DNA of 64,000 nt, taken from contig NZ_JACICD010000002.1 of assembly GCF_014195655.1 (NCBI RefSeq), forward strand, positions 581,015 through 645,014, given 5' to 3'. Source of the DNA: Ancylobacter tetraedralis. GTDB taxonomy: Bacteria > Pseudomonadota > Alphaproteobacteria > Rhizobiales > Xanthobacteraceae. Within the stretch, counting starts at the first letter, position 1, and each line of letters starts with the position of its first letter. The position numbers were made by a program, and so were the translations under genes. Shown one piece after another: positions 35,036 to 46,251 of this stretch. Under the pieces are notes generated by a model, which saw only the letters and a list, made by a program, of their open reading frames with translations, was not told the DNA's origin and did not search any database.

Positions 35036-38017
35036 TCAGCCCAGCGCGTCCTGCAGGAACGCCTTGAGTTGCGCAAGATGCTTGGACATCAGGCCGGTCG
35101 CCGTGGCGGCAGAGGCCGGACGGCCGGTATAGCGCGGCCGCGCCGAGGCGGAGCCGGCCTGTTCCAGCACCCATTCCAGATAGGGCTGCACGAAGGCCCA
35201 GGCGCCCTGGTTCTTCGGCTCTTCCTGGCACCAGGCCACTTCCGCCTGCTTGAAGCGGGAGATTTCCTGCACCAGCGTCTTGAGCGGGAACGGGTAGAGC
35301 TGCTCCACGCGCAGGAGGTAGATATCGTCGGCGCCCCGGCGCTCGCGCTCCTCGTACAGGTCGTAATAGACCTTGCCCGAACACAGCACGACGCGGCGGA
35401 TCTCGCTGTCCGGCTTCAGCTTCACCGCCTCGGGGGGCAGGGTCGCCGCGTTGGAGCGGTCGGCATCGTCCCACAGCACGCGGTGGAAGGTGGTCTGCGG
35501 GCCAAGCTGCGCCAGCGTGGAGGTGGCGCGCTTGTGGCGCAGCAGGCTCTTCGGCGTCATCAGGATCAGCGGCTTGCGGAAGTCGCGCTTCAGCTGACGG
35601 CGCAGGGCGTGGAAATAATTCGCCGGCGTCGTCAGGTTGGCGACCTGCATGTTGTCCTCGGCGCACATCTGCAGGAAGCGCTCCAGGCGGGCCGAGGAAT
35701 GTTCCGGGCCCTGGCCTTCATAGCCGTGCGGCAGCAGGCAGACGAGGCCCGACATGCGCAGCCACTTGCGCTCGCCCGAGGACAGGAACTGGTCGAACAC
35801 CACCTGCGCGCCGTTGGCGAAGTCGCCGAACTGGGCTTCCCACAGGGTCAGCGCGTTCGGCTCGGAGAGCGAGTAGCCATATTCGAAGCCGAGCACCGCT
35901 TCTTCCGAGAGCATCGAGTTGATGACCTCGTACTGGGCCTGCCCCGCGCGCACATGGTTGAAGGGCGTGTAGCGATCCTCGTTCTCCTGGTCGGTCAGCA
36001 CGGAGTGGCGCTGCGTGAAGGTGCCGCGCTCGCTGTCCTGGCCGGACAGGCGCACCCGGTTGCCGTCGAGCAGCAGCGTGGTGAAGGCGAGTGCCTCGGC
36101 GGTCGACCAGTCGATGCCCGTGCCGTCCTCCACGATCGCCTTGCGGCGGGCGTCGAGGAAGCGCTGGATGGTGCGGTGGAGGTGGAAGCCCTCCGGCACG
36201 GTGGTGATCTTCTCGCCGATCTCCTTGAGCACGGCGAAATCGACGCCGGTATTGCCGCGGCGCGGATCGTCCTCGCCGGCGGCGGCCTTGAGGCCCGCCC
36301 AGCGCCCGTCCAGCCAGTCGGCCTTGTTGGGCTTGTAGGCCTGGCCGGCCTCGTATTCGCCATCGAGCTTGGAGCGCCACTCGGCGCGCATGCGGTCGAG
36401 CTCGCCCGGCTCGATCACGCCCTCGGCCTCCAGCTTCTTCGAATACAGCTCCAGCGTGGTCGGGTGCTGCTTGATGAGCTTGTACATCAGGGGCTGGGTG
36501 AAGGCGGGCTCGTCGCCTTCATTGTGGCCGAAGCGGCGGTAGCAGAACATGTCCACCACCACGGGCTTGTGGAAGCGCTGGCGGAACTCGGTGGCGATCT
36601 TGGCGGCGAAGGTCACGGCTTCCGGGTCGTCGCCATTGGCGTGGAAGATCGGCGCCTCGATGGTCTTGGCGACATCCGAGGGGTAGGGCGAGGAGCGCGA
36701 ATTGCCGGGATAGGTGGTGAAGCCGATCTGGTTGTTGATGATGAAGTGGATCGAGCCGCCGGTGCGGTGCCCCTTCAGGCCCGACAGGCCGAAACACTCG
36801 GCCACCACGCCCTGGCCGGCAAAGGCGGCGTCGCCGTGCAGCAGCAGCGGCAGCACCTGGCTGCGCTCGGTATCGCCCAGCTGGTCCTGCTTGGCGCGCG
36901 CCTTGCCCAGCACGACGGGATCGACGATTTCCAGATGCGAGGGATTGGCGGTCAGCGACAGGTGCACCTGGTTGCCGTCGAACTCGCGGTCCGAGGAGGC
37001 GCCGAGATGGTACTTCACGTCGCCCGAGCCCTCGACGTCGTCCGGCGCCCAGGAGCCGCCCTTGAATTCGTGGAACAGCGCGCGGTGCGGCTTGCCCATT
37101 ACCTGGGTCAGCACGTTCAGACGGCCGCGATGGGCCATGCCGAACACGACCTCCTTCACGCCGAGATTGCCGCCGCGCTTGATGATCTGTTCGAGCGCGG
37201 GGATCAGGCTCTCGCCGCCGTCAAGGCCGAAGCGCTTGGTGCCGGTGTAGCGCACGTCGAGGAACTTCTCGAAGCCCTCGGCCTCCACCAGCTTGTTGAG
37301 GATGGCGCGCTTGCCTTCGCGGGTGAAGGTGATTTCCTTGTCCGGCCCCTCGATGCGCTCCTGGATCCACGCCTTCTCCTCGGGCGAGGAGATGTGCATG
37401 AACTCGACGCCGAGCGTCTCGCAATAGGTGCGCTGGAGAATGGCCACCATCTGGCGCACGGTGGCGAATTCCATGCCGAGCACGTGGTCGATGAAGATCG
37501 GCCGGTCGAGATCGGCTTCGCGGAAGCCGTAGGAGGCGGGGTCGAGCTCGGGCGCGGGGTGCACCGGCTCCAGACCCAGCGGGTCGAGCTTGGCATGCAG
37601 GTGGCCGCGCATGCGGTAGGCGCGGATCATCATCAGCGCCTTGACCGAGTCGCGCGTGGCCTGCTGCACATCGGTCGAGGTCAGTTCGACGCCAGCCTTC
37701 TGCGCCTTCTCGGCGACCTTGGCCTCGACCTTCCTGCCGACCGCCTTCTCGGTCTCGATCCAGTTGCCGTCGAGCGCCGAGACGAGTTCGCCATTGGCGT
37801 GGATCGGCCAGCCGGGCTTCTTCCAGGAGGCGCCGCGCGCGCTCTTCTCGACATCGGCCGGGGCGTCCTTGAGCCCGGCGAAGAAGGCCTGCCACTCGGC
37901 GTCGACCGCGTTCGGGTCGGCCTCGTAGCGGGCGTAGAGATCCTCGATCCAGGCGGCATTGGCGCCGTAGAGGAAGGACGTATTCAGGAAGGCTTCGTTC
38001 AAGTCCGCGCGCGACAT
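35036..38017 (-). CDS. sucA: 2-oxoglutarate dehydrogenase E1 component
   Basis: 993 residues from ATG 38017, preceded by AGGAG at 8 bases; an upstream in-frame ATG at 38038 lacks one. Thiamine diphosphate-binding segments include FGMAHRGRLNVLTQVMGKP and GDAAFAGQGVVAE (the GDG-like motif), and HNEGDEPAFTQP follows. The C-terminal pyrimidine-binding part includes FGDFANGAQVVFDQFL. The enzyme decarboxylates 2-oxoglutarate and succinylates the lipoyl group of SucB. In many Rhizobiales sucC and sucD lie directly upstream; here the next gene upstream is mdh. Confidence 0.97.
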   Translation of the reverse strand: MSRADLNEAFLNTSFLYGANAAWIEDLYARYEADPNAVDAEWQAFFAGLKDAPADVEKSARGASWKKPGWPIHANGELVSALDGNWIETEKAVGRKVEAKVAEKAQKAGVELTSTDVQQATRDSVKALMMIRAYRMRGHLHAKLDPLGLEPVHPAPELDPASYGFREADLDRPIFIDHVLGMEFATVRQMVAILQRTYCETLGVEFMHISSPEEKAWIQERIEGPDKEITFTREGKRAILNKLVEAEGFEKFLDVRYTGTKRFGLDGGESLIPALEQIIKRGGNLGVKEVVFGMAHRGRLNVLTQVMGKPHRALFHEFKGGSWAPDDVEGSGDVKYHLGASSDREFDGNQVHLSLTANPSHLEIVDPVVLGKARAKQDQLGDTERSQVLPLLLHGDAAFAGQGVVAECFGLSGLKGHRTGGSIHFIINNQIGFTTYPGNSRSSPYPSDVAKTIEAPIFHANGDDPEAVTFAAKIATEFRQRFHKPVVVDMFCYRRFGHNEGDEPAFTQPLMYKLIKQHPTTLELYSKKLEAEGVIEPGELDRMRAEWRSKLDGEYEAGQAYKPNKADWLDGRWAGLKAAAGEDDPRRGNTGVDFAVLKEIGEKITTVPEGFHLHRTIQRFLDARRKAIVEDGTGIDWSTAEALAFTTLLLDGNRVRLSGQDSERGTFTQRHSVLTDQENEDRYTPFNHVRAGQAQYEVINSMLSEEAVLGFEYGYSLSEPNALTLWEAQFGDFANGAQVVFDQFLSSGERKWLRMSGLVCLLPHGYEGQGPEHSSARLERFLQMCAEDNMQVANLTTPANYFHALRRQLKRDFRKPLILMTPKSLLRHKRATSTLAQLGPQTTFHRVLWDDADRSNAATLPPEAVKLKPDSEIRRVVLCSGKVYYDLYEERERRGADDIYLLRVEQLYPFPLKTLVQEISRFKQAEVAWCQEEPKNQGAWAFVQPYLEWVLEQAGSASARPRYTGRPASAATATGLMSKHLAQLKAFLQDALG

Positions 38018-38307
38018 TGTCGGCTCCTGAGGGACCAATGGTCCGATGGAGGCAATTTTCTGCCGGATGTCCGGCTTCGCCGAGGGCGTTGTCGGACTCC
38101 GGTCGCCCCGGACCCTCGGGGCAATGGCTCGATAGAACCTATATAGGTCTCGTGTTCACTTCATGAATACCGCAGGATTGCGGCACGGCGGTGCTCATCG
38201 GCAACAGGTCGCTGCGGTCGGCAGCCGCTGCGGCACCCGTCGGGGCGTCGCAGGCGGCATGGCGGAGCGGCGGCGGAACCTTGGCGGCTCGCCGCGCGCC
38301 GGTCAGG
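38018..38307. promoter_or_regulatory. mdh-sucA spacer with a 12-bp palindrome
   Basis: 290 bases without a gene. The perfect palindrome ACCTATATAGGT lies at 38137-38148, about 120 bases before the sucA start, in an otherwise GC-rich region. It could be an operator or overlap a -10 element for an internal sucA promoter. This is where sucC and sucD would sit in the common rhizobial order; no remnant of them was recognised. Confidence 0.5.
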
Positions 38308-39396
<1,089 letters not shown>

Positions 39397-39442
39397 CTAC
39401 GACTTTGCGCGTATTCGTTTTGGCATACGAAATACTGAATGC

Positions 39443-40162
39443 CTAACGTCGGCGTGCCGCCAAGTCTTCCATAAGCTCGATCTGGATGGTCTGGATCTCG
39501 GTCAGGCGTTCCCACTGATGCGTGAGCATGTGATCGATCTTCTCGTGCAGGTGCCGGATTTCCAGCTCGGCCTTGAGATTGACCCGATAGTCGTTTTCCG
39601 AACGCAACCGGTCTTTCGACTCCTGCCGTTTCTGGCTCATCATGATGACCGGCGCCTGCAGCGCGGCGATGCAGGACAGCACGAGATTGAGCAAAATGAA
39701 GGGGTAGGGGTCGAACCCGCCGACTAGGCCGAGGATGTTCAGCGCCATCCAGATGTTGATGAACACCATGAAGGAGATGATGAAGGTCCAGCTGCCGCCG
39801 AACGAGGCAATGGCGTCCGCCGCCTGCTCGCCGAAGGTGCGGTGCTGGTCGATTTCCGCCTCGACATTGGCGGTGAGGATGTCGTTCTGCGCGAGGCTGT
39901 CGATGACGTCATGGTCGAGCTGGGTGAGGTCGCCGCGCTCGGCCTGCAGGGTCGCGGCGATGTAGGCGGCCCTCTCCCGCGCCAGCGCCGGGCGGGAGAT
40001 GTATGCGTCCGGCGCAATGCCGGGATGCGCGGCGCGTATATGATCGGCCAGCGCGGGGCGCAGCATGTCGAGCTGGACGGCATCGCGCTGGGAAACGATC
40101 TTTCCCGTCAGTGCGCAGCTATGCTCCCGCAACTCGTTTCCGTGATGATGTCGACTGCTCAT
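39443..40162 (-). CDS. DUF1003 membrane protein
   Basis: 239 residues. Two hydrophobic segments in the middle (GSWTFIISFMVFINIWMALN and YPFILLNLVLSCIAALQAP) are the hallmark of DUF1003, followed by MMSQKRQESKDR and a charged coiled-coil-like C-terminus with HLHEKIDHMLTHQ. The N-terminal 90 residues are soluble and include LARERAAYIAATLQAE. Function is not established; some relatives are near divalent-cation transport genes. It lies between zapE and mdh on the same strand. Confidence 0.85.
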   Translation of the reverse strand: MSSRHHHGNELREHSCALTGKIVSQRDAVQLDMLRPALADHIRAAHPGIAPDAYISRPALARERAAYIAATLQAERGDLTQLDHDVIDSLAQNDILTANVEAEIDQHRTFGEQAADAIASFGGSWTFIISFMVFINIWMALNILGLVGGFDPYPFILLNLVLSCIAALQAPVIMMSQKRQESKDRLRSENDYRVNLKAELEIRHLHEKIDHMLTHQWERLTEIQTIQIELMEDLAARRR

Positions 40163-40235
40163 GAGCCCACGCGCTGGTGATGGAGAGGCGGAACCACAGA
40201 AGAAGCCGCGCCGCCGTCCCGATCAAGCCCGCAGG

Positions 40236-41456
40236 TCAGGTTTCGACAAGGCCCGTCGTGTCGCCGGAGGCTTCGGAATCGCCGCGGCCGTGCGGACGCG
40301 CAATATAGTCGCTGGAGCGCATCTCATGCAGGCGCGAGACGGTGCGTGCCCATTCGAACGCTTCCGCCCCTTCCGTGCCGAGATAGAGATCCTCCGGCTC
40401 GGCCGCGGCGGAGGCGACCAGCTTGACGCCCTTCTCGTAGAACTCGTCGATCAGCGTGATAAAGCGCTTGGCCTCGTTGCGCCGGTCCTGGTCGAGCTGG
40501 GGAATGTGGTCGATCACCACCGTGTGGTAGGCGCGCGCGATGCGCAGATAGTCCGAGGCGCCGAGCGCCGCGGCGCACAGGTCCTCGAAGCTGAAGCGCG
40601 CCGCCCCGCCGCCCGCGCGCGGCACGCGGATGATGCGGCCGGCGGAACTGATGCTGGCGGGCGCGCCGCCATCATTGCCGGCGATGCGATGCCAGATCTT
40701 CTCCATCTCGCGGTCGATCTGCGCCATGGAATGGTCGTCGTCGGGCACGAACCAGATCCGCACGCCGCCAAGCTTTTCCATGCGGTAGTCGGTGGGCGAC
40801 TCGATACGCACCACCTCCATGTGTTTCTCGATCATGGCGATGAAGGGCAGGAACAGCGCCCGGTTGAGGCCGCCCTTGTAGAGATCTTCCGGCGCCACGT
40901 TGGAGGTGGCGACGATGACGACGCCGAGGTCGAACAGCTTCTCGAACAGCCGGCCCAGGATCATCGCATCGGCGATGTCGGTGACGTGGAACTCGTCGAA
41001 GCACAGGAGCCACGCTTCTTCATAGAGCGCGGCGGCGACCAGGGCGATCGGGTCGGCTTCCTTGATCCGGCCGGCCTTCATGTCGGCCCGCACCTTGAAG
41101 ATGCGGGCGTGCACGTCGGCCATGAATTCGTGGAAATGCGCGCGGCGCTTGCGCTTGCGCACCGCCACGCTTTCGAAGAACAGGTCGGCCAGCATGGTCT
41201 TGCCGCGCCCGACCGCCCCGTGGATATAGAGCCCGCGCACACGCGGAATGGTGTCCTCTCGACGGGCGAACAGCCAGCCGAGCGCGGAGGATTTGCGGGC
41301 CAGGCGGCGGCTGGCGATGCGCTGTTCCAGCTGCGCGAGGGCGGCGACCACCTTGGCCTGGCCGGAATCGGGGGCGATGTCCCCGGCCGCCATCCGCGCG
41401 ACGTAACGCGCCGCGAGCACCGAGCCGCCAGCTTCCGCGGTGAGCATGTCCGCCAT
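40236..41456 (-). CDS. zapE: Cell division protein ZapE (AFG1-like ATPase)
   Basis: 406 residues from ATG 41456; the frame is open to 41486. Walker A is YIHGAVGRGKTMLADLFF near residue 75-85. Walker B is LLCFDEFHVTDIADA, followed by a sensor region VVIVATSNVAPEDLY and a VDHIPQLDQDRRNEAKRFI stretch typical of AFG1/ZapE. ZapE in E. coli associates with the Z-ring under stress; mitochondrial AFG1 assists turnover of respiratory subunits. Location just upstream of mdh and suc genes is conserved among rhizobia. The gap 41457-41692 contains only a small hairpin. Confidence 0.92.
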   Translation of the reverse strand: MADMLTAEAGGSVLAARYVARMAAGDIAPDSGQAKVVAALAQLEQRIASRRLARKSSALGWLFARREDTIPRVRGLYIHGAVGRGKTMLADLFFESVAVRKRKRRAHFHEFMADVHARIFKVRADMKAGRIKEADPIALVAAALYEEAWLLCFDEFHVTDIADAMILGRLFEKLFDLGVVIVATSNVAPEDLYKGGLNRALFLPFIAMIEKHMEVVRIESPTDYRMEKLGGVRIWFVPDDDHSMAQIDREMEKIWHRIAGNDGGAPASISSAGRIIRVPRAGGGAARFSFEDLCAAALGASDYLRIARAYHTVVIDHIPQLDQDRRNEAKRFITLIDEFYEKGVKLVASAAAEPEDLYLGTEGAEAFEWARTVSRLHEMRSSDYIARPHGRGDSEASGDTTGLVET

Positions 41457-41692
41457 CTCGGGACACTCCAGACTGTTGCAGCGCACGCATTAGCCGCCCC
41501 GTCCCCTCGGGGCAAGCGGCCAGACCCGATCTCCGACGAAGTGGCAAGGCGCCCGCCGCGCCAGCATGTCGCCACGCCGCGCGCGGCCTTGACGCCGACA
41601 CGATCCTCCGCAGACTGGCCTCGTCAGACGGGCCCGCGTCCGGGGTAGAGACCGGCGCGGGAGGAGACGGGGCGGAGGAGACGGGGCGGGGC

Positions 41693-42628
41693 ATGCACCA
41701 GGAACCGATCCGTGCGAAGACCATGAGCCCCGTTCGGCGCCGGGGAACGGGGTCGCGGCGGATGGCGAACTGCTTCGCCAGGCGCGTGCGACTTACCGGA
41801 TGGCCGGCCCTCTGGCTCGGCTGCCTGTGGCTGGGCCTGATCGCCGGGGCCGGCGGGCCGGCGCTGGCGCGCGACCTTCCGTCCTCGCTCATCATCATCG
41901 ACACGGACGGCCGGATGGCGCCGGAGGTGTTCGCCCATGTCGTCGGGCTGTCGTCCCGCGAGCTTGCCACGCGCTTCGGCGCGACCGGCGTGGTGCATTG
42001 CGGCGGGGCGGTGGGCACCGGTCAGCTGGTCGGCGCGGCCAATGTGCTGGTGACGGCCGCGCATGTGCTGTTCGCGCCGGATGGTACCGCGCGCGCCAGC
42101 GGCCCGGCCTGCGGCTTCGTGATCGAGGTCGGCGGCCAGCGCCGGATCGTGCCGATCGACATGGAGCGGGTGTTGACCGGCTCGCGCGAGCCTTACGACG
42201 CACCGGCCCTGCAGGACTGGGCGGTGGCTCCGCTCGCGGCCGTCGTCGCGGGCGCGCGACCCTATCCGCTGGCGCCGGCGATGGCGGTGCCGGGGGAAGT
42301 GGTGCTCGCGGCGGCGGCCAGCACCGCCGGCGTGACGCGGCGAACCCTGGAGCGTTGCCGGGCACGCACGGTCACGGCGCGCGGCGAGGGCGGGCTGCGG
42401 GAAGTGGCGATCGACTGCGATGCCGAGGGCGGCACCTCGGGCGCGGCGCTGCTGAGCGAGCAGGGCGGCTTTCTCGGCGTCTATGTCGGCTTCCGCTCGT
42501 TCCATCCCGGCGAGGCGGGGCCGTTCTCGATGAGCCACTACAATTTCGCCGTCACGGCGGAGGGCCCGCTGCGGCGCGCCATCGTGAAGGCCGCCGGCAC
42601 CGGCGAGGCGCTCAGCGCCAGCCGCTGA
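41693..42628 (+). CDS. Trypsin-like (S1) serine protease, exported
   Basis: 311 residues from ATG 41693; ATG 41762 gives a neater signal peptide (LTGWPALWLGCLWLGLIAGA followed by ALA). The triad can be placed: His in VLVTAAHVLF, Asp in ALQDWAVAPL and Ser in AEGGTSGAALL. Cysteine pairs flank the histidine and serine as in S1 proteases (CGGAVGTG, AIDCDAEG). The overall size is typical of small periplasmic or secreted trypsin-fold enzymes. No PDZ domain is present, so it is not a DegP-type protease. Its target is unknown. Confidence 0.8.
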   Translation: MHQEPIRAKTMSPVRRRGTGSRRMANCFARRVRLTGWPALWLGCLWLGLIAGAGGPALARDLPSSLIIIDTDGRMAPEVFAHVVGLSSRELATRFGATGVVHCGGAVGTGQLVGAANVLVTAAHVLFAPDGTARASGPACGFVIEVGGQRRIVPIDMERVLTGSREPYDAPALQDWAVAPLAAVVAGARPYPLAPAMAVPGEVVLAAAASTAGVTRRTLERCRARTVTARGEGGLREVAIDCDAEGGTSGAALLSEQGGFLGVYVGFRSFHPGEAGPFSMSHYNFAVTAEGPLRRAIVKAAGTGEALSASR

Positions 42629-42673
42629 ACGGCAAGGTCCCGTGCCGCCCCGATGGAGTGTGTTCCTACGCAT

Positions 42674-42697
42674 TGCGCCGCCTGGCAAAGCGGCGCA
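42674..42697. terminator. Hairpin downstream of the protease gene
   Basis: TGCGCCGC-N8-GCGGCGCA has perfect 8-bp arms, 45 bases past the protease stop. No U-tract. It probably marks the transcript end; the remaining gap to 42843 shows no gene. Confidence 0.4.
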
Positions 42698-42843
42698 GTA
42701 ATTCTGCGGCTCGCTGGCGTCCGTGAAGACGGTACATGGAAGACGGCGCATGCGAGCCATGCAGATGCAGGAGTTGCCTTCTTGTGCGATGCGCATATTT
42801 CTGCTGCGCCGCAACAAGGAATGTGGCCGGCGGGATAGAAGCC

Positions 42844-43521
42844 ATGCCTGCGATCGAACAGAGCGCCCCGATTTCCGATAGCCGCGCGCCATTGCGCGCG
42901 CCGGAGCCTGCGAATACCTCCACGCCCCATCACCATGTCGACCCGGCCGAGGGTCAGATCCGCAAGGTGCTGCCGGCCGAGCGTCATTTGCTGGTCGAAC
43001 ATTTGCTGCGGCTCGATCCGCTCAGCCGTTTCATGCGCTTCGGCGGTGTCGTCTCCGATGGCGCCATCGCCCGTCACGGCACCCGCGTCACGAGCGGTGA
43101 TGCGATGGCGATCGGCTATTTCGTCGACGGTGAATTGCGCGCCGTCGCGGAGCTGCACCCGCTTCCGCGGCGCGCCGGCAAGCCGGCCTCGGCCGAGGCG
43201 GCGTTCAGCGTCGAGCGGGAATTCCAGGGTAAAGGCATCGGCTCCGCGCTGATGCGCCATCTCGTGCTGCTGGCGCAGAATCGCGGCATCGAGGAGCTGC
43301 AGGTGGTATTCCTGCCGAGCAACGCGCCGATGAAGAACCTCGCCGTGCATCATGCCGCCAATTTCTCGATGGACGACGACGAGATGATCGGCCGCGTCCA
43401 GGCCCCGCACGCCACCGTGTTTTCGCGCCTGCGGGAGTTTCTCGGCGATGTCTTCGCCGTCTGCTCCGCCGCTTTCGACCTGCAGGAGCGCACGCTTCCG
43501 CCCTCGATGCGCGGGAACTGA
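42844..43521 (+). CDS. GNAT family N-acetyltransferase
   Basis: 225 residues from ATG 42844. The acetyl-CoA binding loop is EFQGKGIGSALMRHLV (Q-x-x-G-x-G type) near residue 125, preceded by the beta strand AEAAFSVERE and followed by VFLPSNAPMKNLAVHHA, a motif found in GNAT domains that resemble the acetyltransferase part of Pat enzymes. The N-terminal 35 residues are polar and probably disordered. The substrate (small molecule or protein lysine) is unknown. The gene stands alone between hairpins. Confidence 0.85.
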   Translation: MPAIEQSAPISDSRAPLRAPEPANTSTPHHHVDPAEGQIRKVLPAERHLLVEHLLRLDPLSRFMRFGGVVSDGAIARHGTRVTSGDAMAIGYFVDGELRAVAELHPLPRRAGKPASAEAAFSVEREFQGKGIGSALMRHLVLLAQNRGIEELQVVFLPSNAPMKNLAVHHAANFSMDDDEMIGRVQAPHATVFSRLREFLGDVFAVCSAAFDLQERTLPPSMRGN

Positions 43522-43668
43522 GCGTGCGCCGGGTCCCCTGCCGGGGCGCCGGGCAAGGCGTGGCGGTGGTCTGAGGGCCGGGCGGTAACTTTGCGTTAAC
43601 GTCTTCGCCTTGACTTGGCCCTTATCCCACCGGAGACAGGGGCACTCACGCTCCAATACGATCCGGTC

Positions 43669-46251
43669 ATGGCTCAACGCACATTCGCAACGGCTCGCGC
43701 GATCGCCGGGCGGCGGCGCCCGCACATTTCCTTCGCCGATATCGGTGCGATGCTGCGGCCCACCGCGACGACGCTCATCGTTCTTACCGCGTGGCTTTGC
43801 CTCGCGCTTGGCACGCTCGCCCCCATGGCGGCAGGGGCGCAGGGCGCGCTGTCGCCCGAGCAGCAGGTCCTGCAGGACAAGCTGGAGGGCCAGCGCGCCG
43901 TGGTCGATGGCGTCGAGGCGGCGCTGGGGCGTGACGGGCTGCGTTCCGAGGATCTCGATGGGCTCCGCGCCCGGCTCGACCCCGTTCGCGGCAACCTGAG
44001 CGCCGGCATCGCCATTCTCGATCCGGCGGTGGCCGACCTCTACAAGCGCCTGCAGGAACTGGGGGCCAAGCCCGCCGCCGACGCGCCGCCGGAGAGCGAA
44101 TCCATTGCCCGCGAGCGCGAGTCGCTGGAGACGCGGGCGAGCGCGCTGGACGGACTGCTGAAGCAGGTGCGGCTGATCAACGTGCGCGCGGACCAGCTGT
44201 CCGACCGAATCACCAGCCGACGCCGCGCCTTGTTCACCGATACGCTGCTGGCGCGGTCCTTCAGCGTGCTCGATCCCAATCTGTGGATCTCCGCCGTCTC
44301 CTCCATTCCGGTGGAAATCCGCGGCATCCGCTATCTCCTGACCGACTGGCGGGCCTATGCGGATGCCCGCATGTCGCGCACCGGACAGGTGCTGGTCGGC
44401 CTTGGCGCGCTGGGCATCATCGCCCTCGTCGTGTTCCTGCAGAACATGTTCAGCAGGCCCTTGCGGCGGGTGGATCTTGATGTCGACGGCGAGCCGCTGT
44501 CCCCGCTCAAGGTGACGGGGCTGTCGGCGCTGGTCGCCATCATCGGCATGGCGGCGGCGCCGGCCGCGACGCTGGCCGTGATGGCGCTGCTGAATGCCTT
44601 CGACCTCGTGCCGCCGCGCGTGGTGGAGATTTCCCAGGGCGTTCTGATCGCCGTGTGCATCCTCGCCGTCGGGCGCGGCCTGCTGGCCGGCGCGCTGGCG
44701 CCGATGTCGCCGCGCCGTCGCGTGGTGCCGGTGTCGGACGAGATGGCGCAGCTGATCTACCGCAACGCGGCGCTCGGCCTCTGGATTGTCGCGACCGCTG
44801 TCGTGCTCAGCACCATCCACCGGGCGCTCGTCGCGCCGGTGCCGCTCACCGTGGCGACGGCGGCGGGCATGGCGCTGGCACTGGTGCTGATGGCCGGGCG
44901 CACCATGCGCGCGCTCGGCGAACTCGCCGACGGGCCGGACGCCGACGAGGGCGAGGAGGCCAAGGGCGATGCAAGGATCGAGGCGAAGCCAGAGGCCAAG
45001 AGCGAGACCAAGAACGAGACGAAATCGGATGGTGGCGGTCCCTCGCAGACCATGCTGCAGTGGATCCGCTTTCCCTTCTGGGTGCTGAACGCCACCATCG
45101 TCGCGGCGCTGGTCGCCGGCTATGTCAGCGTGGCCTCCTACCTCGCCTCGCGCTCGCTGTTTGCCGTGGTGCTGGCGGGCGCGCTCTACCTCATCATCGC
45201 GCTGATCAACGCGGTGTTCATCGACGGCATCGCCTCGGGCCCGCGCGCGCGCCATGTCGCCAAGACGCTCGGCGTGCGTCCGGCCAGCCTCGAATTGCTG
45301 GCGCTGCTCGTCGCCGGCGTGTGCAAGGCATTGGCGACGGTCATCGTGCTGGTGATGGTGATCGGCACCTTCGGCACCTCCACCGCCGATGTCCGCGATC
45401 TGGTCAGCCGCATCACCTTCGGCTTCACCATCGGCACCTCCACCATCACGCTGGGCGACGTGCTGAGCGCGGTGATGTTCCTGGTGGTCGGCATCGTCAT
45501 CGCCCGCGCCATCCAGCGCTGGTTCGCCGTAGCGATCCTGCCGAAGACCTCGTTCGACCAGGGCCTGCAGAACTCGATTTCCACCATTATCGGCTATGTC
45601 GGCTCGATCGCCGTCATCGCCATGTCCATGGGCCAGATTGGCCTCAACCTGCAGAACATCGCCCTGGTCGCCGGTGCGCTCTCGGTCGGTATCGGTTTCG
45701 GCCTGCAGTCCATCGTGTCGAATTTCGTCTCCGGCCTCATCCTGCTGGCGGAACGGCCGATCCGCGTCGGCGACACCATCTCGGTGAAGGGCGAGGAAGG
45801 CTATGTGCGCCGCATCAGCGTGCGCGCGACCGAGATCGAGACCTTCGACCGCGCGGCGGTGGTCATTCCCAATTCCGACCTCATCACCGGCATGGTGAAG
45901 AACTTCACCCACGCCAACACCACGGGGCGGGTGATCGTGGCGGTGAATGTCGCCTATGATGCCGATGCCGACGAGGTGCGCGACATCCTCATCGGCTGCG
46001 CCTGCGACCACCCGCAGGTGCTGCGCTCGCCGCCGCCGCGCGTGTTCCTGATGGCGTTCGGCGACAGCTACCTGAAATTCGAGCTGCGCTGCGTCGTCGC
46101 CAATGTCGATTACGCGCTCACCGTGAAGAGCGACCTGCATTTCGCGGTGCTGGACCGGATGAAGGCGGCGCAGATCGGTATTCCCTACACGCCCTGGAAC
46201 ATCTATCGCGGCGGCCCGATCGGCACGCCGCCGCCGGCCGCCGACGACTGA
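43669..46251 (+). CDS. Large mechanosensitive channel, DUF3772 + MscS
   Basis: 860 residues from ATG 43669; a TTG at 43615 in frame is possible. After an N-terminal hydrophobic signal (residues about 35-60) comes a periplasmic DUF3772 coiled-coil-rich domain, then some eight to ten membrane segments. A highly charged linker (EAKPEAKSETKNETK) interrupts the membrane part. The C-terminal MscS domain has the pore helix VAGALSVGIGFGLQSIVSNF and the beta domain RPIRVGDTISVKGEEG. It should release solutes on osmotic down-shock like MscK/YbdG relatives. The stop is 41 bp before the CAP lipoprotein gene. Confidence 0.92.
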   Translation: MAQRTFATARAIAGRRRPHISFADIGAMLRPTATTLIVLTAWLCLALGTLAPMAAGAQGALSPEQQVLQDKLEGQRAVVDGVEAALGRDGLRSEDLDGLRARLDPVRGNLSAGIAILDPAVADLYKRLQELGAKPAADAPPESESIARERESLETRASALDGLLKQVRLINVRADQLSDRITSRRRALFTDTLLARSFSVLDPNLWISAVSSIPVEIRGIRYLLTDWRAYADARMSRTGQVLVGLGALGIIALVVFLQNMFSRPLRRVDLDVDGEPLSPLKVTGLSALVAIIGMAAAPAATLAVMALLNAFDLVPPRVVEISQGVLIAVCILAVGRGLLAGALAPMSPRRRVVPVSDEMAQLIYRNAALGLWIVATAVVLSTIHRALVAPVPLTVATAAGMALALVLMAGRTMRALGELADGPDADEGEEAKGDARIEAKPEAKSETKNETKSDGGGPSQTMLQWIRFPFWVLNATIVAALVAGYVSVASYLASRSLFAVVLAGALYLIIALINAVFIDGIASGPRARHVAKTLGVRPASLELLALLVAGVCKALATVIVLVMVIGTFGTSTADVRDLVSRITFGFTIGTSTITLGDVLSAVMFLVVGIVIARAIQRWFAVAILPKTSFDQGLQNSISTIIGYVGSIAVIAMSMGQIGLNLQNIALVAGALSVGIGFGLQSIVSNFVSGLILLAERPIRVGDTISVKGEEGYVRRISVRATEIETFDRAAVVIPNSDLITGMVKNFTHANTTGRVIVAVNVAYDADADEVRDILIGCACDHPQVLRSPPPRVFLMAFGDSYLKFELRCVVANVDYALTVKSDLHFAVLDRMKAAQIGIPYTPWNIYRGGPIGTPPPAADD

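Noticed and set aside
35069..38146. 1025-codon plus-strand frame antisense to sucA
   Set aside because: Full SucA is encoded on the other strand; the frame arises from biased codons.
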